A stretch of DNA of 64,000 bases from Anastatus disparis (lineage: Eukaryota > Arthropoda > Insecta > Hymenoptera > Eupelmidae): the NCBI GenBank assembly GCA_017163975.1, contig JAFFSR010000220.1, positions 17,440,001 to 17,504,000 on the forward strand, read 5' to 3'. The notes under the pieces were generated by a model, which was not told the origin of the DNA, searched no databases, and saw only the letters and a program-made list of their open reading frames with translations. The number at the start of each line of letters is the position of its first letter. Position 1 is the first letter of the stretch. The translations under genes and the position numbers were made by a program. Of the stretch, positions 23,703-34,788 are shown piece after piece.

Positions 23703-23995
23703 TCGATTTCTGCCGCGAGTCGGTCACTTATCAACGCTTCCCATTTACTCTCGAGCACGTGTTACAAATGTTCCGCGTCGTTTCCCGGTTTCGCTCGTCA
23801 TCGCGTACCGCGAGTGTATTGTGCACATGTACCTATACACCGGGTGTGTGTGTGTGTGTGTCAGTAGTACAGGTGACAGTGCTGCGGCGTGCACATCGTC
23901 ATCAAGAACATAAGATGGCGACGCACAAGAGCACTGTTATAGGTTATTTTTTTCTACACATGTGTTCTCCTTTTTTAATATATTATGTGCACTAG

Positions 23996-24308
23996 TGTTA
24001 GGATGTTACAGCCATCACCGTAGCTTCAACTCCTAGTGCACTATAAGAAAACTGATGGTGACTGTGGTTTTTCCTTCACCACGTGTTCTGATTTGAGGTT
24101 AGGTTCCCCTTTCGCTCTTTCTCTCTCTAGCGGTAAGTCGTCTGCTCATTGCTAATTCTCTTGCTTACCTCAAAACAAACAAAATTTACAACTGATTGAT
24201 TTCTTTAGTTAAGTAAATTAATAATTAGTTTATTGAGTGCATCTCGGCTCATACTTCTCTTTATTCTCTTTAATAAATAGTTTATTGTGATGCAATAAAT
24301 GCATCACA
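23996..24308 (+). mobile_element. Gypsy-LTR-like block (unit 2)
   Basis: Third copy, 313 bp, same TG...CA ends. Confidence 0.35.
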
Positions 24309-24320
24309 AACTATGCAAAG

Positions 24321-24736
24321 TTGGAGACCTACAGAACATTAAACATGAATAAATATATTATATTTTACAGGATGCATTTTCTTTTGTCACCTGACTGTCT
24401 ATCTATTTATCCCGGTTCATATTTCCATAGATTTTTAATTTCTGGAGAAAGGAAATTACCATCATTTGCTTTATGTAAAATAGTATATGGTGGATTATCA
24501 AGAAATGATATTTTATTTATAACTGCTCATTTTTTTTGAATGGATATACGTATCATTTTATGTTACAAGTTCTTTTAGAAGTTAATGTAAATCATTTAGA
24601 TTTAAATCAGTTCGTTCAACTATATTATTATTGGGGTCACGAAAATAACGGTTTTGAAAGACGTAGAAAGGCATTTGCTTACAATCGTTTTTTCTATTCT
24701 ATGACAATTAGTAGAAATTTATACAAAACTTTGTAG
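24321..24736 (+). pseudogene. Frameshifted coding remnant (unit 2)
   Basis: As in unit 1, with 8 T before the TGA and a single Pro-to-Ser substitution (CTA CCT to CTA TCT) near 24402. Confidence 0.3.
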
Positions 24737-24787
24737 AGTTTTATACAAAAATTATAATGACAGAAGAAGTGGATAATATTCAAGTTG

Positions 24788-25265
24788 GAGATATAAGGTA
24801 TCTGCTAAAATGATGATTGGGCGAAGAAAAATAATAGACATGACACTTATGCTGAAGAGATAACAAATTCGCAAGCTATTTGCTTTTATTTGTTTCTTCA
24901 ATTAATTTTTTTTCAGATGTTGATATGAGTACTTTACACCAAAAAATAGATAAAAAATACATGAGTTACAAGGTGTCTGCTAAAAAGATGATTGGACGAA
25001 GAAAAATAATAGATACTGATACTTATGCTGAAGAGATAATAAATCTGCAATCTATTTGCTTTTGTTTCTTTTTTCAAATATTTTTTTTTCAGCTGTTGAC
25101 ATTAGTAGTTTACACGAAAAAACATGAAAAATGTATGAGCTACAAGGGGTCTGCTAAAAAGAGGATTGGGCGAAGAAAAATAATAGATACTGATACTTAT
25201 GCTGAAGAGATGACAAATCCGCCAGCTATTCGCTTTTGTTTGTTTGTTCAAATATTTTTTTTCAG
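24788..25265 (+). repeat. Exon-like 175-bp repeats (unit 2)
   Basis: Three copies with cores at 24801, about 24976 and 25150. Degenerate copies occur at about 25674 and 26470. In this unit the fourth copy stays open (YKVSAKIMIGRRKVIDTDIY then TEEI), whereas in units 0 and 1 it has a TAA. Confidence 0.75.
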
Positions 25266-25301
25266 ATGTTTACATGAGTACTCCACACAAAACACAGATA
25301 A

Positions 25302-25559
25302 AAAGAATTATTACTATTCCAAAACAGTGTATATTACAAAGCCATTATAAGAAAAATATGCATTCATCCCTTTTGAATATTTCATTGGCCTTCTGAAAAC
25401 ATTGATTTTTCTTTAACATTACCACCATGTACCCAATTTATTTTTGCAAAAACTGGAACTTTCACTAAACTGATTACACCTTCGGAGAATTCAAAAGATG
25501 TCGATCTAAATTTATATACTTATGGAGTTGATCTAAATGATGAGTTACTCCACAGATAA
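25302..25559 (+). pseudogene. Broken coding remnant (unit 2), downstream half open
   Basis: This copy keeps one frame from 25377 to the stop at 25557-25559 (PSENIDFSLTLPPCTQFIFA then PSENSKDVDLNLYTYGVDLN). A TGA at 25374-25376 replaces the Cys codon of the other units. Lesions in the units are therefore complementary. Confidence 0.35.
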
Positions 25560-25871
25560 ATGTATGAGAAGTTTTTGGATTTTTGATTAATCATAAAAGA
25601 AAATGCACAGCAAAAAGGATTTTACATTGACAGAAGTAATAGACCATATTCAAGTTGGAGATACAAGGTATCTGCTAAAATAATGATTGGGCGAAGAAAA
25701 GTAATAGATACTGATATTTATACTGAAGAGATAACATTATTTATTGAAGTACGTTTGTACTTCTCCTCTCGACAAAAATCCGAAACTCATTCTCAAACCC
25801 AGAAACTTGGTTGTTTCTCTTATAACCTTGAACATGTATATCTAAACATTATAATTTTTTGTTTTATTCAG

Positions 25872-26383
25872 AGGCTGTACGAGTTAAACTAAATGAGAAC
25901 CTGCAACGAAGAGTAGTGTTAGTGGGGGAGAGGGAAATTTGAAATATTCCAACCAGAATTTGCCGCTCTTACGGTAGTTCTGAAGTTAGCCGCAGATGAC
26001 TACCAAGACAACTACTTGTTTTTGATTACTCTTCAGTCGCTGTAACGACCTTAAGAATGGTGATCAAAGAATTCTTTTCTGACACGTTTTTCGGGCGACC
26101 GGGCATCGGCCATCGGTTAAGCCAGTGTATGAAATTCGTATTCTAGTTTCGTAAAACAGTACCACACTCGATGGCGGTGCACCAAAACGACAAAAGAATC
26201 TTCGCTAACATCTACAACACGGAGTTACCTGGACTGCCACTTGGCCGTGAAAAAGAAGATGGACTTAGGCCCCAGAGCGTGGACAACCTGCTGGATTTAT
26301 ACAGAGGTGCTGTAGTTAAAAAACTACATTCGTATGTCATCAGTCCAGGTTACACCTTCACATACGTCCTACACAAGTTGTAA
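25872..26383 (+). pseudogene. GC-richer coding remnant (unit 2)
   Basis: Diverged copy of 6103-6614. TGG to TAG near 26144 shortens the second frame to 26171-26383, and scattered substitutions distinguish it from the first two copies. Confidence 0.35.
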
Positions 26384-26780
26384 GTAAATAAATACATTAT
26401 GTCACCGCCTGGTAGACATAATGTGTCTATAAATAGTGTAATATTTATAGCATACTATACAAATAAGCTGTCTGCTAAAAAGATGATTAGGCGAAAAAAA
26501 ATAATAGATACTGGACCAAAAAAACACCAGGACTAAAAAAAACAATTTTATGAGCGCTTTAAAAATTTAAGTCGGACAAAAATAAAAATAAAATCTGACG
26601 AACATGTAGAAATAAATTTAGATGAATTGAGAAAAATTCAAAACATTCTACACTAACTTCGGTACTATTTAATAGTACTGAATTATATCTTAAAAATTGT
26701 GATTCAACAGAAATAAAATTAGAGGCGATAAAAAAGAAAATTATCGAACTGTAAGCATTGGACAAATCTCTTCATTTACT

Positions 26781-27826
26781 TGTGTGAAACGAGCAGACGG
26801 TATATTGAAATTGTTCTCGGAGGAGATGTCTGGGTTACTGATGGTTGAATTCGAGATCCACAATTTCGAGATCAATCAATTGCGCCTAGATTCAGATAAA
26901 GTAAATAGATTCCTGGCTATTTTTTTATTAGAAGCCGATCTTATTAAGAAAAATCTTTGACCTAATGATAGCTAAATCGATTGTGACAAAAATTTAATCT
27001 TGAAAGGAATGAAACTTATTTCCGCTCTATGTTCCTTAGATATTGAAATGTTAGGGCAAGTGATTACAATTCATGTGACCCCAGTGAATTTCTGTATGTT
27101 TACAAATGGAATAATAGGAGCCAAATATATTAGCTGATCTATTTTCTTTAATTTCTCCAATAATTTCTAATTTTGACTTTGTCTCCTGATTAATAAATTT
27201 ATTTTCGTTTTTTTTCACGAAATATCTAATTTATTTGTTTATCCGTTTTAGTTCCAATATACACTATTTCATTATTTTAATTTTTCATACGAAAGAATTT
27301 AAAAAAATCCTTATATTTCTATTTTATAGGGATACTGATGTTACTTCATGACGTATTTTTTATTTTAAATTTAATGATTCAAATACGTAAAGTTATTGAT
27401 CAATAAAAGAATTTGTAAAGCTAAACATAAAAATAAGTAGTCCCGTAAAAACTCAAAATCAGCATTGCTTTGTTACGTCACGACAACGTGTATTTCGAAA
27501 ATACCAAACGAATCCTAAAATCATTACGAAACATATGAGTATAAAAGCCGAATGAAACAAATAATATTTGGGCACTACCCCAGGATTATTGTTGGTACCA
27601 AGTCATACATCCTCTAATTCTCGCACTTCAACTTCAACTTCAATTCAAATTCAAAGTCAAACAAAGTTATTGTCATATTCAATATTAATTATTTTACAAG
27701 TGTCTAATAAATTCCTTAAAAGTTACTTATACATTTGACTCGAGTCTTATTTCAATCGTGCCTATCCATAAACTGTCTGGATATAACCAGCCCTTGTCTA
27801 TTTAATTCTACAAAGGCAAGAATATT
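26781..27826 (+). mobile_element. LTR-like block, copy 3 (diverged)
   Basis: Same architecture as the first two copies but with scattered substitutions (for example around 26970-27080 and 27243-27290) that it largely shares with the block at 29443-30488. It is followed by a 16-bp AT stretch (27827-27842) that is also found after the last block at 30489-30504. That suggests it once stood at the right end of an array. Confidence 0.5.
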
Positions 27827-27841
27827 AAATATACTTTTATT

Positions 27842-28247
27842 CTAAACATGAAAATAAGTAGTCCAGTAAAAACTCAAAATCAGCATTGCTTTGTTACGTC
27901 ACGACAACGTGTATTTCGAAAATACCAAACGAATCCTAAAATCATTACGAAACATATGAGTATAAAAGCCGAATGAAACAAATAATATTTGGGCACTACC
28001 CCAGGATGATTGTTGGTACCAAGTCATACATCCTCTAATTCTCGCACTTCAACTTCAACTTCAATTTAAATTCAAAGTCAAACAAAGTTATTGTCATATT
28101 CAATATTAATTATTTTACAAGTGTCTAATAAATTCCTTAAAAGTTACTTATACATTTGATTCGAGTCTTATTTCAATCGTGCCTATCCATAAACTGTCTG
28201 GATTTAACCAGCCCTTGTCTACTTAATTCTACAAAGGTAAGAATATT
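27842..28247 (+). mobile_element. Truncated LTR-like block directly repeated
   Basis: A 5'-truncated second copy of the promoter-proximal 400 bp (compare 27421-27826), with the TATA box and CTTCAA leader. It is placed immediately after the full block and runs directly into the virus- or gag-like frame. The direct repeat shows a local duplication or unequal exchange. Confidence 0.6.
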
Positions 28248-29442
28248 GATAAATTCACCAAAACTGATGATGACATTAGTGTACTTAAGACTACATCTAA
28301 GAAATCTAGTCATGATGGTAGTAAAGATGGATCCAAAGATAAAAGCTCTAAAAAGACCGACTCAATTAAATGCGATAGTTCGACAGTTGACGATAAGCTG
28401 AATTCTTCGATTGAATCGAAAGGCAAGGATGTTTCTGTTAGTGTTATGAGTGAGATAATTAAAGATAACGCACAAAGTATTAAGGTTGCTGATGATGTTA
28501 AACGTGAGGAAAAGCGAGCACACGAAAGTTTGAAGAAATTAGCGGTTGAAATAGCATCTAGTTCTACCTTACGATCAATTAAAAGAGAGAACCCATCTAG
28601 TTTTTTTTCTCCATTAGAAATCAAAACCGTTAGTGAAATTCCTTCTTTCTTTAGCATTACGAAATATGGTGAACGAATCTGTTCAGACCGCATGCCAGAA
28701 AACGCTCCATTATATTTAAGCCAAAGTTCGGAAGTATTTGGGTTAGGGGTTATTGAATCGAGATTTATATTAGAGAGTAAGCATCTGCGTCCTGCAGTAA
28801 AATTTAGTCCGTTGATGTCGAGTATTCTTAAAGATGACGTTAGTAAGAAAAGCATAGGTGTGAGTGTAACTGAGGGAGCTCGCTTAAGTTACGTTATTGT
28901 AATGGCTGAAACAATGTTCTCAATGATTCAAGCATGTAAAGTTATACTTTGTGACGTTAAATTTCGAGCCTTGTTTGATATCGTTCAGTATCCAAATGAC
29001 CTAGTAACTCAAAAAGGTATGCTCTTGACACAATTTGTAGACCAGAAAGAGGCTTTACTTCCTGGCGCTGGATATAATTGTTTGGCGTCATATTTTAGAG
29101 ACGATATTAAAGAAATGTTTGAGGAAGAGCATCATCAGATGAAAATCGGAGAGTTAGATCGAGCGACTGTATCGGGACGAAAAGTATTCAGAAAAGCTGG
29201 TGTTATAACCGATCAGTGGTTTGCAAGTTGCAATAGACGTTATTTAGAATTTTTACGCGAACGAACTAAGGGTGTGGAAGAGTTTTTAGCTCAATTTAAA
29301 GCGCTAAGTTTCGCAAGTACCACTGTGACTTTAAAATCAATAAGTTGTTTCAGAGACTGTATTGTGCCTATGTGGAGTCGTGAGGAATGTGATGGTGCCA
29401 TTTTAATATACGCTTTTAGTACTGAAAGACAAAAGCAGTACC
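28248..29442 (+). pseudogene. Virus- or gag-like long frame, least damaged N-terminal part
   Basis: This copy is open from about 28214 (after a TAA in the same frame) to the deletion junction at 29442, about 400 codons. None of the three breaks found in units 1 and 2 is present: AATCGAAAGG near 28412, 8 T at 28601-28608 and CAG instead of TAG near 29042. The N-terminus is Lys/Ser/Asp-rich, then helical (EEKRAHESLKKLAVEIASSS), then a globular part with KHLRPAVKFSPLMSS and KEALLPGAGYNCLASYF. An ATG at 28446 gives 354 codons, ending at 29510 after reading 22 codons into the LTR-like block. It is followed by no second half, so it is truncated. Family not recognised. Confidence 0.5.
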
Positions 29443-30488
29443 TGTGTGAAACGAGCAGACGGTATATTGAAATCGTTCTCGGAGGAGATGTCTGGGTTAC
29501 TGATGGTTGAATTCGAGATCCACAATTTCGAGATCAATCAATTGCGCCTAGATTCAGATAAAGTAAATAGATTCCTGGCTATTTTTTTATTAGAAGCCGA
29601 TCTTATTAAGAAAAATCTTTGACCTAATGATAGCTAAATCAATTGTGACAAAAATTTAATCTTGAAAGGAATGAAACTTATTTCCACTCTATGTTCCTTA
29701 GATATTGAAATGTTAGGGCAAGTGATTACAATTCATGTGGCCCCAGTGAATTTCTGTATGTTTACAAATGGAATAATAGGAGCCAAATATATTAGCTGAT
29801 CTATTTTCTTTAATTTCTCCAATAATTTCTAATTTTGACTTTGTCTCCTGATTAATAAATTTATTTTCGTTTTTTTTCACGAAATATCTAATTTATTTGT
29901 TTATCCGTTTTAGTTCCAATATACACTATTTCATTATTTTAATTTTTCATACGAAAGAATTTAAAAAAATCCTTATATTTCTATTTTATAGGGATACTGA
30001 TGTTACTTCATGACGTATTTTTTATTTTAAATTTAATGATTCAAATACGTAAAGTTATTGATCAATAAAAGAATTTGTAAAGCTAAACATAAAAATAAGT
30101 AGTCCCGTAAAAACTCAAAATCAGCATTGCTTTGTTACGTCACGACAACGTGTATTTCGAAAATACCAAACGAATCCTAAAATCATTACGAAACATATGA
30201 GTATAAAAGCCGAATGAAACAAATAATATTTGGGCACTACCCCAGGATTATTGTTGGTACCAAGTCATACATCCTCTAATTCTCGCACTTCAACTTCAAC
30301 TTCAATTCAAATTCAAAGTCAAACAAAGTTATTGTCATATTCAATATTAATTATTTTACAAGTGTCTAATAAATTCCTTAAAAGTTACTTATACATTTGA
30401 CTCGAGTCTTATTTCAATCGTGCCTATCCATAAACTGTCTGAATATAACCAGCCCTTGTCTACTTAATTCTACAAAGGTAAGAATATT
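29443..30488 (+). mobile_element. LTR-like block, terminal copy
   Basis: This full 1,046-bp block is joined straight to the interior of the long frame at 29442/29443. Everything that normally lies between (second half of the frame, integrase, insert, 3' scraps) is missing. It is closest to the block at 26781. Homology ends at 30488 to 30504, where unique DNA begins. Confidence 0.55.
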
Positions 30489-30504
30489 AAATATATTTTT
30501 ATTC

Positions 30505-30680
30505 TCATTTAAAAATCTTTGTAAATTAACTTCAATACATTTAATAATGAGAACGATCTCACTCAATTAAAATATTGGTGGAGTTAAACCATCACTAGAT
30601 TTTATATACTTTCGTATTCTTTCAAATATTATTATAATTAAAAATAAGACAAAATTACCATCTTCGTCAGTCAGCATTCG
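30505..30680. other. Unique right flank of the array
   Basis: AT-rich sequence without repeats shared with the array. I see no feature in it. Confidence 0.5.
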
Positions 30681-31043
30681 ATGCAAGCTTTTATAACGAA
30701 GATAGTGACGTGGAAAAGCTCTATCAAGGAGCAAGAAGACATGCCTAACCTTCTGCTCGCAGAGAAAGCATGGGAGGTCAGAACCCAACGGGTAAGGTCA
30801 ACGTTTCAAAAGAAAAAATTTGAAGGACATCGTTCTGTTAAATTAGAAGAAACGAAGAATGTATTGAGTGATCAATTAAAGAACAAGCTGTATCCTGGTG
30901 TAAAAGATGGAATGCCCTGTAAGATCATACATCAAATTAAGTGTGAGATGTACGCGCGCGGTGAGGTTGGCAAAAAGAACCGAATGCGCTCTCACGTGCA
31001 TACAGCTACGCACGTGCGTCCTACTATTACCAACGCGCTATAA
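30681..31043 (+). CDS. Unrecognised ORF, 120 codons
   Basis: A Lys/Arg-rich frame with ATG at 30681, including KLEETKNVLSDQLKNKLYPG and KDGMPCKIIHQIKCEMYARG; stop at 31041-31043. Another frame over 30670-30750 (NEDSDVEKLYQGARRHA) also looks coding-like before a stop, so this may be a frameshifted fragment of a larger gene. No family recognised and no partner gene nearby. A GTAAGGTCAA at 30791 and a CTCTCCACAG at 31091-31100 resemble splice sites but do not give a convincing model. Confidence 0.25.
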   Translation: MQAFITKIVTWKSSIKEQEDMPNLLLAEKAWEVRTQRVRSTFQKKKFEGHRSVKLEETKNVLSDQLKNKLYPGVKDGMPCKIIHQIKCEMYARGEVGKKNRMRSHVHTATHVRPTITNAL

Positions 31044-31238
31044 ACTTAATATATGTAAGTAATATCATGTAATATACGCTCTATCATTTTCTCTCCACAG
31101 TGTAAGCGAGGACTTATTATGAAAAATAGGAGCGAGTTGACACTCTATGGGAGAGGAAAGTAGAAGATGCGAGGCTATCTGTACAGCCAAGATGTAAAGA
31201 GAGTTCACTCTCGTATCTGTTCTCCGATAATAAACCAG

Positions 31239-31766
31239 AGCCATATTCACAGAATCTCAAGTATAACATTTGAAATTCACCTTATACAAAGAAATGGACC
31301 GAGACCCTTGCCAAGTTTTAATAGTGTACATGATCCAAGATTTTCAAATAACCAAGGCCATGTTCACACAATCTCAAGTGAAACATTTGAAATACATATC
31401 ATACAAAGAAATGGACCGAGACCTTGGGCAAGTTCTAAAAGTGTACATGTTCTAAGATTTTCAAACAACCAAGGCCATGTTCACACAATCTCAAGTGAAA
31501 CATTTGAAATACATATCATACAAAGAAATGGACCGAGACCTTGGGCAAGTTCTAAAAGTGTACATGTTCCAAGATTTTCAAACAACCAAGGCCATGTTCA
31601 CACAATCTCAAGTGAAACATTTGAAATACATATAATACAAACAAATGGACCGAGACCTTGGGCAAGTTTCAAAAGTCTACATGTTCCAAGATTTTCAAAC
31701 AACCAAGGCCATGTTCACACAATCTCAAGTGAAACATTTGAAATACATATCATACAAAGAAATAAA
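31239..31766 (+). repeat. 117-bp minisatellite, about 4.5 copies, open reading frame
   Basis: Units start at 31239, 31356, 31473, 31590 and 31707 (the last partial). Because 117 is divisible by 3, one frame stays open from 31167 to 31799 and repeats a 39-residue block containing GHVHTISSETFEIHIIQRNG and RPWASSKSVHV. The first unit is the most diverged, the middle ones nearly identical. Coding status is unproven; a second frame is also partly open. Confidence 0.85.
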
Positions 31767-31799
31767 CCACCAAATAAATATATTATCATTGAATATTAA

Positions 31800-32688
31800 T
31801 TGTGGCCCTTTATTTTGCTATGCATGCTCAGGAAGATGGTCGATCTTATAAAAATAAGCCTCTTAAAAATCAAGTTACAAAATATTAAATGTTTGAAATC
31901 ATACAAAAATCATTTACAAATATTTTAAATCATTTCCCAATTGGGTTAGCAACGCCCACAACGGAAATTAGTAAGTGAATACATTAACTGCAATAAGGAT
32001 ATTTAACGATTATATCATAAATTACTATTATGAAGTTTGGTACAAATCTGTGACCCAAAGGTGAAATACCTTCCTTGTTAGTGCAGATTTGTTAATCATG
32101 CAATAATATAGAATTTTGTATCGAATTTAAAACCCATAGATTAAAAATTAGAATTCTACCAAATCATAGAAAATTTTAACTTGATTAAAAAACGATATAT
32201 TTATATTATAGTATTGTAACATTCGACACGCGTAATTCAATTTTTTTTCTTTTTCTACTTTTTCTCATTTCCCTTTTTATTTTTAATTAATCCTGTTCAC
32301 AGAAGAATCACTGATTTATGGATTTTTTTTAACAGCGACCCGAATGATGACTCGGTCTCACGCTTTTTCGGCGATCTGATATTGTCCGACACATTAATAA
32401 CCGATCTATCAAGTTTCTTAAAATTGTCATAGACAAATGTATGATATTCCATAAATTAACATCAAAGTTTAGATAATAATAATCTCTGAGAGACACCGTC
32501 AAGATAAAAAAATTACTATTTAGAGCAAAGAAACAAATTAAATTTGTTCATTCGATAATAAGCTGTCAGATCAAGACAGTATGCCCAATCCTTTATCCAC
32601 TTCATATTCGGAGTAAAAATGCTTTAAATAATTATATTACCAAAGATTAATATTAGTAAATTTATTTATAAAATTTTATACGTAGTTT
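31800..32688. other. AT-rich non-coding stretch
   Basis: No ORF, repeat or structured signal that I can support. Confidence 0.5.
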
Positions 32689-32909
32689 AATAGGGTCAAT
32701 CAGCCGGTAAATGGACGCTTAATCGATGTAAATTAATAGCAAATTAATAGTATTAATAATTAAAAATTTTTTATTGCACTATAATTTTGCAATGTAATTA
32801 CTCTACATGCAGAAGATTAGTTACACATAAGAAAACTGAATGTTCAAGACTTATCTTCAATTTTGTCCAGTTATTGGAGGTGTCCATTTACCGGCTGATT
32901 GACCCTATT
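32689..32909. mobile_element. MITE, 221 bp, perfect 28-bp terminal inverted repeats
   Basis: The left arm starts AATAGGGTCAATCAGCCGG and the right arm ends CCGGCTGATTGACCCTATT; the arms match over 28 bp without mismatch. A direct TAGTTT flanks both sides (32683-32688 and 32910-32915), a candidate 6-bp target-site duplication. The interior is AT-rich and non-coding. Superfamily not assigned. Confidence 0.8.
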
Positions 32910-33250
32910 TAGTTTTATGAAAAATTTTTATGAAAATTTGGTGAGGAGATGTTGTTTAATAATATGGCATACTTTGCAAAACATATTATGTAATATTTAA
33001 AACTTTTTTCTTATAAAAACTGTACTAAAAGGATTGAAAAACATAATTATGTATACACATAAAATATATTTATATATTTTTAATTCAAATTTTAAAAACA
33101 TATATTGAAATACAATTTTTTAAATAAAATATGTAATTTCAAAAATAGTATTTTGCAGTTCATTCTTTTAAGGAAATGTAAAATGGACACCACATGTACT
33201 TATAAATATTGGCTATCTTTTCATTTTATAGCAAAATTTTCATATGCATT

Positions 33251-34333
33251 CATACGTCGGTATACGAGTATAGATAGCTAGGTATACACGTATGTAAATA
33301 ACTTGGTATATAGGCTTGTCTCTAAAACTTTTCATTTTTTACTTATCGAAAAAAAAAAAAAAAAAAATAATTTCAAGGCACATTTTTGTAACTATTTTCA
33401 GTGATTCTAAACTCATTAGTGAATATAATAAAAATCGCATAATTCATTTTTAACAAACGTTCAATTATTTAAAGCAAAAAATAAAAAAAAACGGTATATT
33501 TGTATAGGCTTGTCTCTGGGATTTTTTCATTTTTCTCGTACTGTTTTTGAAACGTAAAATGATTTTTAAGAGTAACTACATTGATATATCGGTTGAACAC
33601 CATGATTATATATTTCCTTATATATTAAACTACTGTTTACAATGTTCATTTTAGTACTTTTAAATAATCACAAAATGTGCGAGCGAAAAATGTTGTAATT
33701 TTAAATGAGTTACGCAGCATGTTTTAAAGTTTTTAATCTAAAAAAACATATTTATAAAAGTAACACACCTATGGCTAAAATTTTATTTGATGCTTTCTTA
33801 TGTATATAATCATATTCAAAAAGGGTTTTTGAATTATATTGCCTGTTCAAAAATCTGGGTTTAAAAATGTGAAAATTTTTTTTTCTCAAAAATATGGTAT
33901 TGCAAGTTTCATATCTCATACTTCTTTCATTAGAACAGGCACACGCTAGTAACCATAATTTTTTATTTATATATCATATCATGCATTAGATAATTAATTT
34001 TTAAATTATAATTAGCAATGTTCAAAAAATTACAACCAAATTAATAAAAATTTTTAAGAAAGTCACGTAGCCAAAACTGCAATTTTTACGGTATTTTTGG
34101 CTTCTGGTGAGGTTTTATTGTCAAATATCGATTTTTTTTCACATATAATATTTAAAGTAAAATGTGATTTTATAGTTTAACTCATAAAGTTGTTATAATA
34201 TCGTTATTTAATATGTACAGTCTTGTAGTTTGGTAAAAATGAAAAGTTCCAGAGATAAGCCTATATATACGTGTATACCGAGTTATTTATATACGCGTAT
34301 ACCTTGCTATCTATACTTGTATACCGAGGTATG
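33251..34333. mobile_element. Long-inverted-repeat element, 1.08 kb
   Basis: The left arm (33251-33341) and the reverse complement of the right arm (34235-34333) align over about 90 bp with a few mismatches and one 9-bp indel. Both contain nested GGTATAC / GTATACC palindromes and TATAGGCTTGTCTC. A third partial copy (about 33504-33535) lies inside in left-arm orientation. The interior is AT-rich with no transposase ORF, so it is non-autonomous. A run of about 20 A lies at 33349-33367. Confidence 0.7.
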
Positions 34334-34726
34334 GACGCGCGTGTAAATAGCTTGGTTATATCGTATCACATTCATTTCAAATTTCACCGTCATTAAATGA
34401 TCACAAGTGGAATTTCAAGTCACCGAGTTTCCTTGTTACTCTGAATACAACATCAAAATATGAACTTATTTTGAACAATAATAAGTACATAAAAGAATAT
34501 TGAAATTGTCCCGAAATGGGTTCGGAAGGGGGGGATCGAGAGGAGCGATGATCTCAAAGATCATGTTATAATTGAAAACAACAATTCAGAACATGAAACA
34601 CAACGTAATTTGGGGAGAGACTAAAGCTGGAGATGGGGAGGACTAAGTTTTAAAAGAGGCTCACATTTGTACATAGATATATTGATATATTTTTAACCCC
34701 TGTTTAACCCCTTTTAAAATCTTTTC
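34334..34726. other. AT-rich non-coding stretch
   Basis: Includes a short G-rich segment (34518-34560). No gene or repeat recognised. Confidence 0.5.
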
Positions 34727-34788
34727 ATTAACCTTCAGATGGCCGGGGTGACACCTTTTGGGGTCACCCCGGCCGCCTGAAGGTTAAT
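34727..34788. repeat. GC-rich foldback (stem about 27 bp)
   Basis: ATTAACCTTCAG at 34727 pairs with CTGAAGGTTAAT ending at 34788, and GGCCGGGGTGAC pairs with GTCACCCCGGCC. There is one 2-bp mismatch (AT against GC) and a short loop. The stem is strongly GC-rich inside AT-rich DNA, which suggests a foldback element or a very stable hairpin. Confidence 0.85.

Larger units (their letters stand above)
1..30504. repeat. Tandem array of a composite retroelement-like unit
   Basis: Homologous points recur at +10,886 to +10,889 bp (for example 7045 and 17932) and then at +8,879 bp (15442 and 24321). The difference of 2,008 bp is four copies of the internal 502-bp repeat. The first unit is cut by the window edge (1-7044). 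The second is 7045-17931, the third 17932-26780, and the remainder 26781-30504 is rearranged and deleted. The first two units differ by only a handful of substitutions plus homopolymer or dinucleotide indels. The array ends in unique sequence after 30504. It could arise by LTR-LTR recombination or by plain unequal crossing-over. Confidence 0.93.
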
